A stretch of 38,579 nucleotides of DNA from an uncultured Bacilli bacterium (lineage in GTDB: Bacteria; Bacillota_I; Bacilli_A; RF39; UBA660). Below, one piece after another: positions 1 through 8,554 of this stretch. The position numbers and the translations under genes were made by a program. The DNA lies in assembly GCA_947629395.1 (NCBI GenBank), contig CANRDQ010000009.1, positions 1 to 38,579 of the forward strand, read 5' to 3'. Below the pieces are notes generated by a model, which ran no database searches, was not told the DNA's origin, and saw only the letters and a program-made list of their open reading frames with translations. How positions within the stretch are numbered: the stretch's first letter is position 1; each line of letters opens with the position of its first letter.

Positions 1-72
1 TCTTTACATAATAAAATTTAATTAAATTATAAATCTTATTTTTAGGAGTTAAATCTCCACACTTATTCTACA

Positions 73-2055
73 CTAACATAGAGATTTTTTCAAAAATTTA
101 GAAATATTTGGTTCTGAACTATATTCATAATCATCATAACTTATATCAAAATAAGTCTTCAAAGAGTTTATTTGGGAGTTAACTTTTATAACATTTTTTA
201 AAAATTCTAAATCTTCACTACTATCAGGATCTGTATTTTGAATTACCTCTTTAGTTTCTCTTAATAATTGTTGTAAAGAAAAGTAATCATCTATTAATTG
301 TCTATTATCTAAAATACTAAAAAACATTTGCTTTTTTATTCTTCTATAATCTTCCAAATCTTTTCTTTCAATAGCGGTCTCTATCTTTTTCATACCATTT
401 TCTACATAAGACTTTCTTTCTACTACCACCATAGGTACTTCAAAAGCTTTAGAAGCTTTTTCTGATAAACTATCTATCTTATCAAAACAAAGTATTCCTG
501 TTGGCATAAAAGGAACATTTCTTTCTGATTCTTCTTTCATAAGGGCAACGTTATTATAAGTTCCTTCTGTTTGTTCAATTAATTCATCTGCAAACATAAA
601 TTTATTTCTTAAATTAGTAATATAACCTAAAATATTACTATGATTAGTCATAATATCTTCAGGACCCATACTTACAACTTCGTTAGGTTCTATATCATTT
701 AATATTAATTTAACTCCTCCACCTGCGACTAATCCCATTGCCTCTTCATTAATATAAGTAACATCTATATATTTTTTGGCATTATCCATCCATTTTTCAG
801 GATGTTTATTTAATTCTAAAGCTAAATCAGGTCTTCCTAAACCAATAATTTTATGAACAAAGAAATTAAAATCTTCTCCCCTAAAATAAATAATATCCTT
901 ATCTAAATCAACTTGTGTTAAAGTAGAAACTATATCTTTTTGATAAACACTTTCTAATTTCTTATCTATATTAGAAAAATATAAATATATATCTTCAGCC
1001 TTATCAAAACCTTCTATACCATTCATATTCTCATAAATATCTAATAACTCTTCTTTACTAGTAACTGTTAATATTCTATGTAATTCAGCTAATTTAATAT
1101 TATCACTATCATCTAAAAATTCATAACGACTACTAACCTTATTAATCTCTCTTAATTTATCAATAAAATTTTTATATCTCATTCCAAAATAATTTTGGGT
1201 AATATAGCCCCTTATTTGATTTAAATTATTACTATTCATTATTTTGTTTTTATAAAAATCATATCTTATCTCATAAATATTATCTAATCGCTCTTTAGTA
1301 TCAATTTGTAAATTATCTTTATTTTGATCTGTAATATAAGTTTTAAATTTTAGTCTTAAATCTTCTTTATAGCTATCAGTCATACTAATATCTTGCATTA
1401 AGTTTTGATTTTTATTATAAAGTTTTACAAATCTTGAAATACTACTATTTTCATTAAATAATTCATTAGGAAAAATATTTATAAATTTAGCTAAACTTTC
1501 TCTATCTTCTATTTCAATTATTTTATAAGCTCTATTTTGAATAGCGGGATCAAATCTTTTCGTAATTAAATCTAAAATAATTCTTTCATTACTATCTTCT
1601 TCTAAGGCATTCTTTATAAAGTCTAATCTTTCTTTATCATAATCAATAACTTTAAAAATATAATCTGCATAACGTGGTTCTTTAATTAAAGGAAGTATTT
1701 CTTCTACATATTCTTTAGTAATATTTTCTTCTTCTAGAAAAAATGAAGATAAAAGCGAAAAAGAAACATTATTACTGTCTAATGTTTTTATTACTTCTTT
1801 TGCTCTTTCATCTTCTAACCCGACTCTTAAAATACTTTCACTTAAAAAATCTAAATTTTTTATTATTAAATCTATACCATAAATATCAATATATTCTTTA
1901 GTAAATAAATCTCTTATTACATAATCTTTTCCATTATCAATTTGTCTATTTATAATATCTAATTGTTCTTCATCATTAATTGTTAAAATTATATTTTTTA
2001 ATTCTTCACTTGCTCCTCTTAAAAACCGATTAATATCTGCGTATTTTGAATCCAT
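73..2055 (-). CDS. Large protein of unknown function (660 aa)
   Basis: I do not recognise this protein. It is acidic to neutral, rich in Lys, Glu, Asp, Ile and Asn, and appears mostly alpha-helical. It has no signal peptide or membrane segment. The C-terminal third holds a Gly-rich stretch (VAGGGVK, about residue 440) and a segment resembling a small alpha/beta domain (TGILCFDKID followed by VPMVVVERKSY), then a helical tail. The start is supported by a strong GGGGGGAG site six bases upstream of the ATG. It is the last gene of the leftward block and has its own promoter at 2083-2111, so it may be transcribed separately from trmD. A scaffold or regulatory role is possible, but nothing in the sequence identifies a reaction. 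Confidence 0.8.
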   Translation of the reverse strand: MDSKYADINRFLRGASEELKNIILTINDEEQLDIINRQIDNGKDYVIRDLFTKEYIDIYGIDLIIKNLDFLSESILRVGLEDERAKEVIKTLDSNNVSFSLLSSFFLEEENITKEYVEEILPLIKEPRYADYIFKVIDYDKERLDFIKNALEEDSNERIILDLITKRFDPAIQNRAYKIIEIEDRESLAKFINIFPNELFNENSSISRFVKLYNKNQNLMQDISMTDSYKEDLRLKFKTYITDQNKDNLQIDTKERLDNIYEIRYDFYKNKIMNSNNLNQIRGYITQNYFGMRYKNFIDKLREINKVSSRYEFLDDSDNIKLAELHRILTVTSKEELLDIYENMNGIEGFDKAEDIYLYFSNIDKKLESVYQKDIVSTLTQVDLDKDIIYFRGEDFNFFVHKIIGLGRPDLALELNKHPEKWMDNAKKYIDVTYINEEAMGLVAGGGVKLILNDIEPNEVVSMGPEDIMTNHSNILGYITNLRNKFMFADELIEQTEGTYNNVALMKEESERNVPFMPTGILCFDKIDSLSEKASKAFEVPMVVVERKSYVENGMKKIETAIERKDLEDYRRIKKQMFFSILDNRQLIDDYFSLQQLLRETKEVIQNTDPDSSEDLEFLKNVIKVNSQINSLKTYFDISYDDYEYSSEPNISKFLKKSLC

Positions 2056-2082
2056 TTATATCTCCCCCCAAAAACACGCTAT

Positions 2083-2111
2083 ATTATATCATATTTTGTT
2101 ATTTTTATCTA
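2083..2111 (-). promoter_or_regulatory. Promoter for the 660-aa gene
   Basis: On the minus strand a TAGATA -35 (2106-2111) and a perfect TATAAT -10 (2083-2088) are separated by 17 bp. The -35 overlaps the last codons of the upstream gene. The -35 matches TTGACA at only 4 of 6 positions, so strength is uncertain. Confidence 0.5.
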
Positions 2112-2581
2112 CTTTTACCTACTGAAGGAGCCTCTTTTACTTCTGGCATTTCAAATAACATATATTGATCTTGAATAATAACCAACTTCATTTTAGCTTC
2201 TTTTTTCATTCTTAAAAGTTGTTTAGCCATTTCATCTAATTCTTTTTTAGTTAAATATTCTCTATATTTATTTTTTATTTCTTGTCTAAATTTTTCTATT
2301 TGATTTAAAACAATAGCCGCACTTTCTCCTGTACTATCATCAGCAATTAAAAGTGCCGTTAACTCTTTAAGAAGTTTCTGATATCTTATATCTACTTTCT
2401 TTTTTACTATATTATGTACTAAATCTTTATTAGTAATTTTTATTTGTGTAATTGGTGTTTTCCCAATCATAAAATTTTTACTTCTCGAAATTAATTTATA
2501 ACCTTTATAAATTACAATACTACCTTTTACTTTCTTTCTTTTATTGTTGTCTTTAACAATTTTATAAGCTTTCATCGCCAT
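2105..2581 (-). CDS. Small basic protein of unknown function (158 aa)
   Basis: Unrecognised, Lys-rich protein. The first 60 residues look like beta strands (VKGSIVIYKGYKLISRSKN); the rest looks like a charged coiled coil (about residues 75-135), with no membrane segment. The start chosen is the ATG of MAMKAYK, because AGGTGA lies five bases upstream. An ATG three codons earlier lacks a good site. The gene begins inside the 3' end of trmD (about 20 bp overlap), so it is probably translationally coupled to trmD. Position suggests a ribosome- or RNA-related role, but this is only guilt by association. Confidence 0.7.
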   Translation of the reverse strand: MAMKAYKIVKDNNKRKKVKGSIVIYKGYKLISRSKNFMIGKTPITQIKITNKDLVHNIVKKKVDIRYQKLLKELTALLIADDSTGESAAIVLNQIEKFRQEIKNKYREYLTKKELDEMAKQLLRMKKEAKMKLVIIQDQYMLFEMPEVKEAPSVGKSR

Positions 2582-3257
2582 CGAAATCACCTACTTTATT
2601 TAATAAATCTGGTCTATTTTCTTTGGTCCTTTTTATTCTTTCTTGTAATCTATATTCTTCTATTTTTTTATGGTTACCACTTAATAATACTTCTGGTACA
2701 ACCATTCCTTTAAATTCACGAGGTTTTGTATAAACAGGATAATCTAATAAATTATCTTCAAATGATTCGCTTTCTAAAGATTCTTCTGTAATAACTCCTG
2801 GTAGTAACCGAGTAATGGCATCAATCATCACCATACTTGGTACTTCCCCTCCAGTAAGAACATAATCCCCAATACTAAGTTCAGCATCAACTAATGTCCT
2901 TATTCTATCATCAAAACCTTCATAATGTCCACATACAAATATTAAATGTTTCTTTAAACTTAAGTCATACGCTTTTTGTTGATTAAAGACTTTACCACTT
3001 GGAGTTAAAAGTATTACATAACTATCATCTGTCCTGATAGCTTCCAAAGCATCATAAATTGGTTGTATCTGAAGCACCATTCCAGCACCACCACCAAATG
3101 GTGTATCATCAACTTTATGATGAGAATCAAGCGTATAATCTCTAAAATTATGAATATTTATTTCTACTTTTTTTAAATCAATAGCTCTTTTAATAATTGA
3201 TTCTTCAAAGACATTAGTAAACATATCTGGAAATAAAGTTAAAACATCTATTTTCAT
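2562..3257 (-). CDS. trmD: tRNA (guanine-37-N1)-methyltransferase TrmD
   Basis: Transfers a methyl group from S-adenosylmethionine to N1 of G37 in tRNAs reading CNN codons, preventing +1 frameshifts. The 231-aa length is typical. Hallmarks of the SPOUT knotted fold are present: FGGGAGMVLQ near residue 55, FVCGHYEGFDDR near 110 and the cofactor-binding knot SIGDYVLTGGE near 130, followed by the DAITRLLPGV linker. The ATG is one base past the rimM stop with GAGGGA upstream, so rimM and trmD are coupled as in many Firmicutes. The neighbours differ from the classical rpsP-rimM-trmD-rplS order: rpsP and rplS are absent and a TrmH gene precedes rimM. Confidence 0.97.
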   Translation of the reverse strand: MKIDVLTLFPDMFTNVFEESIIKRAIDLKKVEINIHNFRDYTLDSHHKVDDTPFGGGAGMVLQIQPIYDALEAIRTDDSYVILLTPSGKVFNQQKAYDLSLKKHLIFVCGHYEGFDDRIRTLVDAELSIGDYVLTGGEVPSMVMIDAITRLLPGVITEESLESESFEDNLLDYPVYTKPREFKGMVVPEVLLSGNHKKIEEYRLQERIKRTKENRPDLLNKVGDFDGDESL

Positions 3258-3258
3258 T

Positions 3259-3744
3259 CTACATTCCCTCTATCAATTCTATTTCTACTGTTTCTTCTTT
3301 TGAATTAATCTTTTTTATAAATGGTGAATTAACAGGAATTAATATTTCTCTACCATCTATTTGTATTCTTAATATTTTATTAGTATCACTTGCATAGAAA
3401 ATTTCTGTTATTATACCACTTTTATTATCTTGAGTATATACTTTAAAGTTAATTAAATCTGAATCTAATACTTCATCATCATTTAACTCTAGTTCAACTT
3501 TTTCTTTATAAGCTTTTTTACCTTTTAAAAATAATACTTCATTGATATCATCAAAACCTAAAAATTTAACCATATGATAATTTTTATGAACTCTATAACT
3601 TACTATTTTATATTTTTTATCATCAATAATCAAATTAGTATCTACTTTAAAAGCTTTATTAGGAAATTCAAAATTAGAAATAATTCTAAGTTCTCCTTTT
3701 ATCCCATGTGTTGATACTACTTTTCCTACAAATATTTTTTCCAT
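3259..3744 (-). CDS. rimM: Ribosome maturation factor RimM
   Basis: Assists 30S subunit maturation by binding ribosomal protein S19 near the 16S head. The N-terminal beta-barrel starts with the typical FVGKVVSTHGIKGELR segment. The C-terminal PRC-barrel is marked by ILIPVNSPFIKKIN near residue 140. Length of 161 aa is normal. The start overlaps the stop of the upstream methyltransferase gene as TAATG, which indicates translational coupling. Confidence 0.95.
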   Translation of the reverse strand: MEKIFVGKVVSTHGIKGELRIISNFEFPNKAFKVDTNLIIDDKKYKIVSYRVHKNYHMVKFLGFDDINEVLFLKGKKAYKEKVELELNDDEVLDSDLINFKVYTQDNKSGIITEIFYASDTNKILRIQIDGREILIPVNSPFIKKINSKEETVEIELIEGM

Positions 3745-4484
3745 TATTCTTCTTCACCCAATTCATAAAGTAGTATTGATGTTGCGACCGAAACATTTAA
3801 ACTTTCTACTGTTTCATGCATTTTAATATATAAGTTTTTATCACACATTTCACTTATTTCGTCTCTTACTCCACTACCTTCATTTCCTACTACTAAAGCA
3901 TATTTTACTTTATCTTTCTTATCTAAATTTTTAGCGTTTTCTCCATGTGTTACTTTAGTTCCATAAACAGGTATATTTTTCATCTTTATTTCATTTATTT
4001 TTTCTTCTAAATCTCCAAAAATTATATTTACATGAAACATCATTCCTTGAGTTGCCCTAAGAACTTTTGGATTATATAAATCAACAGTATTCTTTCCAAA
4101 AATAATAGTATCAGTCCCAAAAGCTACCGCACTTCTAATGATTGTCCCAATATTTCCAGGATCTTGAAGACCATCTAAAAGTAAAATCTTATCGCCTAAC
4201 TTTTCTTCATATTTTATTTTAGAACATAAGCCTAATATTTTAGGAGGACATTCTAAATCACTAATTTTTTTAATAATATCATAAGTTACATATACTGTTT
4301 CCACATCTATAGGAACGGCTTCATTTTCTTCAATAATGATCTTTTTTAAAATTCCACTTTTACAAGCTTCTATAACTAGGTGATATCCTTCTACAATAAA
4401 CTCATCATATTGATCTCTATATTTCTTTTGTTTTAATTTAACATATTTTTTTATTTGTTCATTTTCTAAACTTGTAATTAACAT
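3744..4484 (-). CDS. TrmH/SpoU-family RNA 2'-O-methyltransferase
   Basis: SAM-dependent methyltransferase acting on rRNA or tRNA ribose. The N-terminal part is the substrate-binding domain typical of YsgA/TsnR-like members (SLENEQIKKYVKLKQKKYRD). The catalytic SPOUT domain shows all three SpoU motifs: DPGNIGTIIRSA near residue 115, ALVVGNEGSGV near 200 and LNVSVATSILLYEL at the C terminus. The 246-aa length fits. AAGGAGG precedes the ATG. The exact nucleotide modified cannot be read from the sequence. Confidence 0.9.
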   Translation of the reverse strand: MLITSLENEQIKKYVKLKQKKYRDQYDEFIVEGYHLVIEACKSGILKKIIIEENEAVPIDVETVYVTYDIIKKISDLECPPKILGLCSKIKYEEKLGDKILLLDGLQDPGNIGTIIRSAVAFGTDTIIFGKNTVDLYNPKVLRATQGMMFHVNIIFGDLEEKINEIKMKNIPVYGTKVTHGENAKNLDKKDKVKYALVVGNEGSGVRDEISEMCDKNLYIKMHETVESLNVSVATSILLYELGEEE

Positions 4485-4493
4485 ATAGCCTCC

Positions 4494-5132
4494 TTAAAAT
4501 AATTTCATTTCTTTTTTTATAGTCTTATAATCAGGACAATTCTGTTCTACTAACTTCCAGAAATTCGCACTATGGTTTGGATGAATTAAATGTGAAAGTT
4601 CATGCATAATAACATATTCTAAATATTTTACATCTCTTTTTATTAATTCTAAATTTAAAGTTACTACTTTATCTCTAGTATTACATACACCCCAACGTGT
4701 TGTCATCTTACGAATTCTTAAACTTGGATAAGGAATATCCACTGAAAACTTTTCATAACACTCATCTAATTTATGTTTAAAAATTACTTTAGCTTGTTTT
4801 TTATACCACTTATCTATATCATAATCTTTACTCATAAAAGCTCTATCTTCACCTAAAGAAAAATCACAATAAGTAACATAAACAATATCATAATGTTTAC
4901 CTAAATAATTAAAGCCTTCACTATTTTCTTTTTTTATATCTTGAACTTGAATCATCTTAACAATAGATTTATACTCTTTGGTAAGTATTTGTTCTATTTG
5001 TTTATTAGTAGTAAAATAATTTGTTGAAACATAAATCTTACCATCTTTTTTTACTCTTATATAAGTATGTTTAGTAGTTTTTTTCTTCTCAATTATAACT
5101 TCTATTTGTCTATCTTCATACTGAAATAACAT
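4494..5132 (-). CDS. YgjP-like zinc metallopeptidase (M48-like, DUF45)
   Basis: Cytoplasmic, metzincin-like protein of the YgjP/DUF45 family. The zinc motif HELSHLIHPNHSANFW (HExxH plus downstream His) lies near residue 175, and the family signature RKMTTRWGVCN lies near 140. No signal peptide or membrane segment is present. Length of 212 aa is usual. The physiological substrate of the family is not established. It is the first gene of the leftward block, with a good sigma-A promoter at 5148-5176, and the next gene begins nine bases after its stop. Confidence 0.85.
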   Translation of the reverse strand: MLFQYEDRQIEVIIEKKKTTKHTYIRVKKDGKIYVSTNYFTTNKQIEQILTKEYKSIVKMIQVQDIKKENSEGFNYLGKHYDIVYVTYCDFSLGEDRAFMSKDYDIDKWYKKQAKVIFKHKLDECYEKFSVDIPYPSLRIRKMTTRWGVCNTRDKVVTLNLELIKRDVKYLEYVIMHELSHLIHPNHSANFWKLVEQNCPDYKTIKKEMKLF

Positions 5133-5147
5133 ACTACCACCAAAAAT

Positions 5148-5176
5148 ATTATACTAAAAAATGCTTTTCTCTTCAA
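5148..5176 (-). promoter_or_regulatory. Sigma-A promoter of the metallopeptidase-trmH-rimM-trmD operon
   Basis: Minus-strand TTGAAG -35 (5171-5176), 17-bp spacer, perfect TATAAT -10 (5148-5153). It lies just upstream of the first gene of the leftward operon and is divergent from tmcAL. Confidence 0.7.
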
Positions 5177-5248
5177 TTATAATGCTTATTTTTCTTAACA
5201 AATTAAAAGTTTTGTGTTAGAATTACCGTATAAGAAAAGAGGAATAGT

Positions 5249-6394
5249 ATGCAGTCAGTTGGAATTATCGCCGAATACAATCCATTTCATAATGGTCATC
5301 TATATCATCTAAATAAAATCAAAGAAAAAAATAAAGATGCCGTTATAGTTCTAATATTAAGTGGAAACTTTTCTCAAAGAGGTACACCATCCTTAATTGA
5401 TAAATTTACAAAAACAGAAATTGCCCTAAAAATGGGAATTGATGTTGTTGTAGAATTACCTTTTATATTTGCGACCCAAAGTGCTGATTTCTTTGCTCAT
5501 GGGGCGATTCAAACTTTAGAAAAATTAAATGTAGATAAATTTGTATTTGGTAGTGAAACTAATGATATTAATACTTTTATAACTTTTGCGAAAACCCAAC
5601 TTGAAGAAGAAGACTTTGATAAATTAGTTCAAGTATATTTAAAGTTAGGTGAAAACTATCCAACTGCCCTATCTAAATCCTTACTTGATATAACAGGTAA
5701 AAATATGACTTTACCAAATGACTTATTAGGAATTAGTTATGTTAAAGAAGTCTTAAAAAACAATTATAAAATTATTCCTGAATGTATTAAGAGAATAGAT
5801 AATTATCATGATACTAGTATGGATAATGATATTGTTAGTGCTAGTGCTATTAGAAAGGCTTTAACTGACCATCAAAAAATAGATAAACAAGTACCTAAAG
5901 AAGTATTAGAAATATTAAATAAAACAGATTTACATTTTCAAGAAGATTACTTTAAATTCTTAAAATATAAGATTTTAACGGAAAATGATTTAAATATATT
6001 TAAAACTGTTGATGAAGGTATTGGCGACAAAATAAAAAAAGAAATTATTGAAGCCACTAGCTATGATAATCTCATTAAGAAAGTTAAATCTAAAAGATAT
6101 ACTTATAGTAAAATAAATAGAATGTTAAATCATATTCTTTGTGATATAAAAAAAGATGATGTTAAAGACATGAAAGATATTGAATATATACGTATATTAG
6201 GTTTTAGTGATAAAGGGAAAAAATATATTAATCAAATAAAAAAGGATACTGATGTTCCTATTATTGGAAACTACTCTAAAAGTAAAAGTAAGATGTTACA
6301 ACTAGAATTAAAAGTTTCAAGTATTTATGCTTCTACTTTAGATGAAAATAAAAAATGTAGTTTAATAAAAAAGGAATATCAACATCATCCTTAA
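5249..6394 (+). CDS. tmcAL: tRNA(Met) cytidine acetate ligase TmcAL
   Basis: Uses ATP and acetate to acetylate the wobble cytidine C34 of elongator tRNA(Met), safeguarding AUG decoding. The N-terminal nucleotidyltransferase fold is clear: GIIAEYNPFHNGHLYHL carries the HxGH nucleotide-binding motif, followed by LILSGNFSQRG and the FGSET segment. A VSASAIRKAL stretch near residue 195 matches the second conserved block. Length of 381 aa is typical. AGAGGAATAGT precedes the ATG. gmk follows 13 bases downstream, so the two probably form an operon. The upstream promoter is weak by eye (TATAAG -10 near 5229). Confidence 0.93.
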   Translation: MQSVGIIAEYNPFHNGHLYHLNKIKEKNKDAVIVLILSGNFSQRGTPSLIDKFTKTEIALKMGIDVVVELPFIFATQSADFFAHGAIQTLEKLNVDKFVFGSETNDINTFITFAKTQLEEEDFDKLVQVYLKLGENYPTALSKSLLDITGKNMTLPNDLLGISYVKEVLKNNYKIIPECIKRIDNYHDTSMDNDIVSASAIRKALTDHQKIDKQVPKEVLEILNKTDLHFQEDYFKFLKYKILTENDLNIFKTVDEGIGDKIKKEIIEATSYDNLIKKVKSKRYTYSKINRMLNHILCDIKKDDVKDMKDIEYIRILGFSDKGKKYINQIKKDTDVPIIGNYSKSKSKMLQLELKVSSIYASTLDENKKCSLIKKEYQHHP

Positions 6395-6407
6395 GGAGGT
6401 ATTAGAA

Positions 6408-7055
6408 ATGATTAAAACAAAAACAAGAGGATTACTTACAGTAATTAGTGGACCTAGTGGATGTGGAAAAGATACTGTTGTTAAGGAAGTAATGAAGAAA
6501 AATAAAAACACTTGGTTATCTATCTCATGTACTAGTCGTGAAAAACGTGGTAATGAAAAAGAAGGCGTTGATTACTATTTCTTATCAAAAGAAGAATTTG
6601 AAAGAAAAATCGAAAAAAACGAATTATTAGAATATGCTGAATATGCTGATAACTATTATGGAACTCCAAAAGAATATATTGAAGAACATCTAAAAAAAGG
6701 TGAAGATGTTTTCTTAGTAATCGAAATTCAAGGAGCATTAAAAATAAAGGAAATATTACCAGATACTTTATTCATCTTTATACTACCACCTAGTATGAAA
6801 GAATTAAGACGTCGTCTTGAAAACAGAAAAACAGAAACACCTGAAAAAATAAATAAACGTTTTAAAACAGCTTATAAAGAAATCAATGAAGTTGCCAAAT
6901 ATAACTATGTCATTGTTAATGATGAAGTGGAAAAAGCAGCAGCAAAACTTAATTCAATATTAGTTGCAGAACGTTCAAGAGTTGATAGAATTGAAGAAGT
7001 ATTATTAAATAACCCAGAAGAAGAAATGCATGAATTACTAACAAACAAACATTAA
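6408..7055 (+). CDS. gmk: Guanylate kinase
   Basis: Phosphorylates GMP to GDP with ATP, essential for nucleotide supply. The P-loop reads SGPSGCGKDTV near residue 15, with Asp where Gly or Ser is common. SCTSREKRGNEKEGVDYYF is the GMP-binding region, EYAEYADNYYGTP the lid-side segment, and VFLVIEIQGALKIK the Walker B region. Length of 215 aa is normal. An ideal AAGGAGG lies upstream of the ATG. The original terminator downstream has been split off by the insertion sequence at 7062. Confidence 0.96.
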   Translation: MIKTKTRGLLTVISGPSGCGKDTVVKEVMKKNKNTWLSISCTSREKRGNEKEGVDYYFLSKEEFERKIEKNELLEYAEYADNYYGTPKEYIEEHLKKGEDVFLVIEIQGALKIKEILPDTLFIFILPPSMKELRRRLENRKTETPEKINKRFKTAYKEINEVAKYNYVIVNDEVEKAAAKLNSILVAERSRVDRIEEVLLNNPEEEMHELLTNKH

Positions 7056-7061
7056 AAAAAG
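7054..7061. repeat. Left 8-bp target duplication of the ISL3 element
   Basis: AAAAAAAG directly abuts the left inverted repeat and is repeated at 8521-8528 beyond the right end. Eight bp is the usual target duplication of the ISL3 family. The A-tract makes the exact border ambiguous by one base. Confidence 0.7.
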
Positions 7062-7085
7062 GGTTCTTTGTCAAATAGTGTTGGT
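7062..7085 (+). repeat. Left terminal inverted repeat of the IS
   Basis: Begins GGTTCTTTGTC and ends in the block AAATAGTGTTGGT, which recurs in reverse complement at the right end. The outer 11 bases are poorly conserved between the ends. Confidence 0.85.
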
Positions 7086-7119
7086 AGACAAAAATTTGAT
7101 AAATGAATTTATTTACATA

Positions 7120-7141
7120 GGATGACGAAAGTCATCCTTTT
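7120..7141 (+). terminator. Terminator-like hairpin at the 3' end of the transposase gene
   Basis: GGATGAC-GAAA-GTCATCC followed by TTTT on the plus strand: a 7-bp stem with a stable GNRA tetraloop. The transposase stop codon is inside the stem. The U-run orientation stops transcription entering the IS from gmk, so it probably both shields the transposase gene from antisense transcription and replaces the gmk terminator. Confidence 0.6.
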
Positions 7142-8403
7142 GTAATGCCTTTAATTAAGAAAATTCTAGATATAAAATGATCATATTTTCTGTATCCAAA
7201 AGCTATTCTTTTTATTGCTTTTATTAAATTATTAGTTCCTTCTATAATTCCATTGTTTATATCATATTTAAAAGAATTTTCTATATATTTAATGTTTTCT
7301 CTATATAACTTTAAAGCTTTTTTCATTTTATAAGATATATTATTATTTGGATGATATATAATAGCTTTAAATTTTTTAATATCTTTATTTTGAATTGAAT
7401 TTATAATTCCTTGATAACATTTATAGGTAGCTTTGAGTTCATCATTAGTATTTATTATGAAATTGACCATTTCTTTTTGAGATATATCTTTATGAAAGTG
7501 TTTATTATATCGTTTGATATCAGAAAGTTCATTTTCATTTTTTAAAATTAATTTCCATAAATTTTTAAGTTTATTATAATGTTTATTACTCTTTTTACAT
7601 AAGGATATTCTAGTTGAATTTAAAGCAGTATATACTTGAGTAACAATATGAAATCTATCTATAACTATATTGGCATTTCTAAAAAGCTTTTTAGCTAAGA
7701 ATATATACCCAGAATAGAAATCAGTTGAAATAAATTTAACTTTATCTCTTTGTGATTTAGGATATCTTCTAAAATACTTTTCTAAATCTCTAGATTTTCT
7801 AGAATTTTGAATATCAAAAATATTACCAGAATCATTATCAACTATAATAAAAGCCATTTTACCTTTGGTATCTTTAGTAGCTTTAAATTCATCCCAATTC
7901 ATAGATTTAGGTAAAACAGGATGTCTTAATACAGTATGGGAAGAAATTTCATTTAATTTTCTGTCAATTTTAGAAACAGAAACATCTAATCTTTTGGCGA
8001 TATCTTTTTCACTTTGTTTTTCCATAAGTTCAAGATTAATTTGAAGTTCAGTATTATTAGAAATATTTTTGTTTTTATCAACTAAGGAAGTTTCAGCAAT
8101 GAAAGTATTATGACAATGTTTACAGTAAAATCTTTGCTTATGAAGAATTAATCTTGTCAAACAGTTATTTTGTTTAGGTATTTTAACAATACAATTTTTC
8201 CTAAAACCCCACTTAATAATATCATTAGAGGTTTGATTTATAACACCACAATTAGGACAATAATCAGGGGTATAAGTAAGATAAGCCTCAATGATTTTGT
8301 AATTTTTCCCTTTAATTATCTTATTTTTAATATCATTAGTGTTAATAAAAATATTTTTATCTTCAATATTTAGCAAATTTAATATATAATTATTTATAGA
8401 CAT
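7132..8403 (-). CDS. ISL3-family transposase
   Basis: DDE transposase of 423 aa, a typical length. An N-terminal zinc ribbon is visible as CPNCG (about residue 53) and CKHC (about residue 94), followed by a helix-turn-helix (SEKDIAKRLDVSVSKIDR). The catalytic core has FIIVDNDSGNIFDI with the first Asp, ISTDFYSGY and VIDRFHI with the second, and GIIEGTNNLIKAIKR with the Glu. The frame is complete with AAAGGA before the ATG. Expression would come from the promoter at 8442-8470 inside the element. Confidence 0.95.
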   Translation of the reverse strand: MSINNYILNLLNIEDKNIFINTNDIKNKIIKGKNYKIIEAYLTYTPDYCPNCGVINQTSNDIIKWGFRKNCIVKIPKQNNCLTRLILHKQRFYCKHCHNTFIAETSLVDKNKNISNNTELQINLELMEKQSEKDIAKRLDVSVSKIDRKLNEISSHTVLRHPVLPKSMNWDEFKATKDTKGKMAFIIVDNDSGNIFDIQNSRKSRDLEKYFRRYPKSQRDKVKFISTDFYSGYIFLAKKLFRNANIVIDRFHIVTQVYTALNSTRISLCKKSNKHYNKLKNLWKLILKNENELSDIKRYNKHFHKDISQKEMVNFIINTNDELKATYKCYQGIINSIQNKDIKKFKAIIYHPNNNISYKMKKALKLYRENIKYIENSFKYDINNGIIEGTNNLIKAIKRIAFGYRKYDHFISRIFLIKGITKG

Positions 8404-8441
8404 AAGTTTTGATCCTTTCTGTATTTTTTTGGTTTAATTAC

Positions 8442-8470
8442 ATTGTATCAAACTTATGTCTCTTTTTGAA
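8442..8470 (-). promoter_or_regulatory. Transposase promoter
   Basis: Minus-strand TTCAAA -35 (8465-8470), 17-bp spacer and TACAAT -10 (8442-8447), located inside the right end of the IS. Confidence 0.5.
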
Positions 8471-8496
8471 TTAAAAAATAGTGTAGTGAAATTTTC

Positions 8497-8520
8497 ACCA
8501 ACACTATTTATAATACACCC
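8497..8520 (-). repeat. Right terminal inverted repeat of the IS
   Basis: Reverse complement starts GGGTGTATTAT and contains the same AAATAGTGTTGGT block as the left end. Confidence 0.85.
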
Positions 8521-8528
8521 AAAAAAAG
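8521..8528. repeat. Right 8-bp target duplication of the ISL3 element
   Basis: AAAAAAAG, identical to 7054-7061. It is also the left arm of the terminator stem at 8521-8553, which shows that the IS inserted into that terminator. Confidence 0.7.
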
Positions 8529-8553
8529 AAACAAATTTATGTTTCTTTTTTTT
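8521..8553. terminator. Bidirectional terminator of pyk (formerly shared with gmk)
   Basis: AAAAAAAGAAAC, an 8-base loop, then GTTTC plus a run of eight T. The A-run and T-run on opposite arms allow termination in both directions. It lies immediately after the pyk stop. The gmk side is now separated from it by the IS. Confidence 0.75.
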
Positions 8554-8554
8554 A

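Larger units (their letters stand above)
7062..8520 (-). mobile_element. ISL3-family insertion sequence, 1459 bp
   Basis: One complete element with a single transposase gene on the minus strand. Ends are defined by the inverted repeats at 7062-7085 and 8497-8520, which match at 18 of 24 positions including a perfect inner 13-bp block (AAATAGTGTTGGT). Both sides carry the same 8-bp flank AAAAAAAG. The transposase frame is intact and the target duplication perfect, so insertion is probably recent. It sits between the convergent genes gmk and pyk, exactly in the A-arm of their shared terminator. Confidence 0.9.

Noticed and set aside
1..72. Short GGAG-TTAAAT-CTCC palindrome downstream of the 660-aa gene
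   Set aside because: Four-bp stem without a T-run; too weak to call a terminator.
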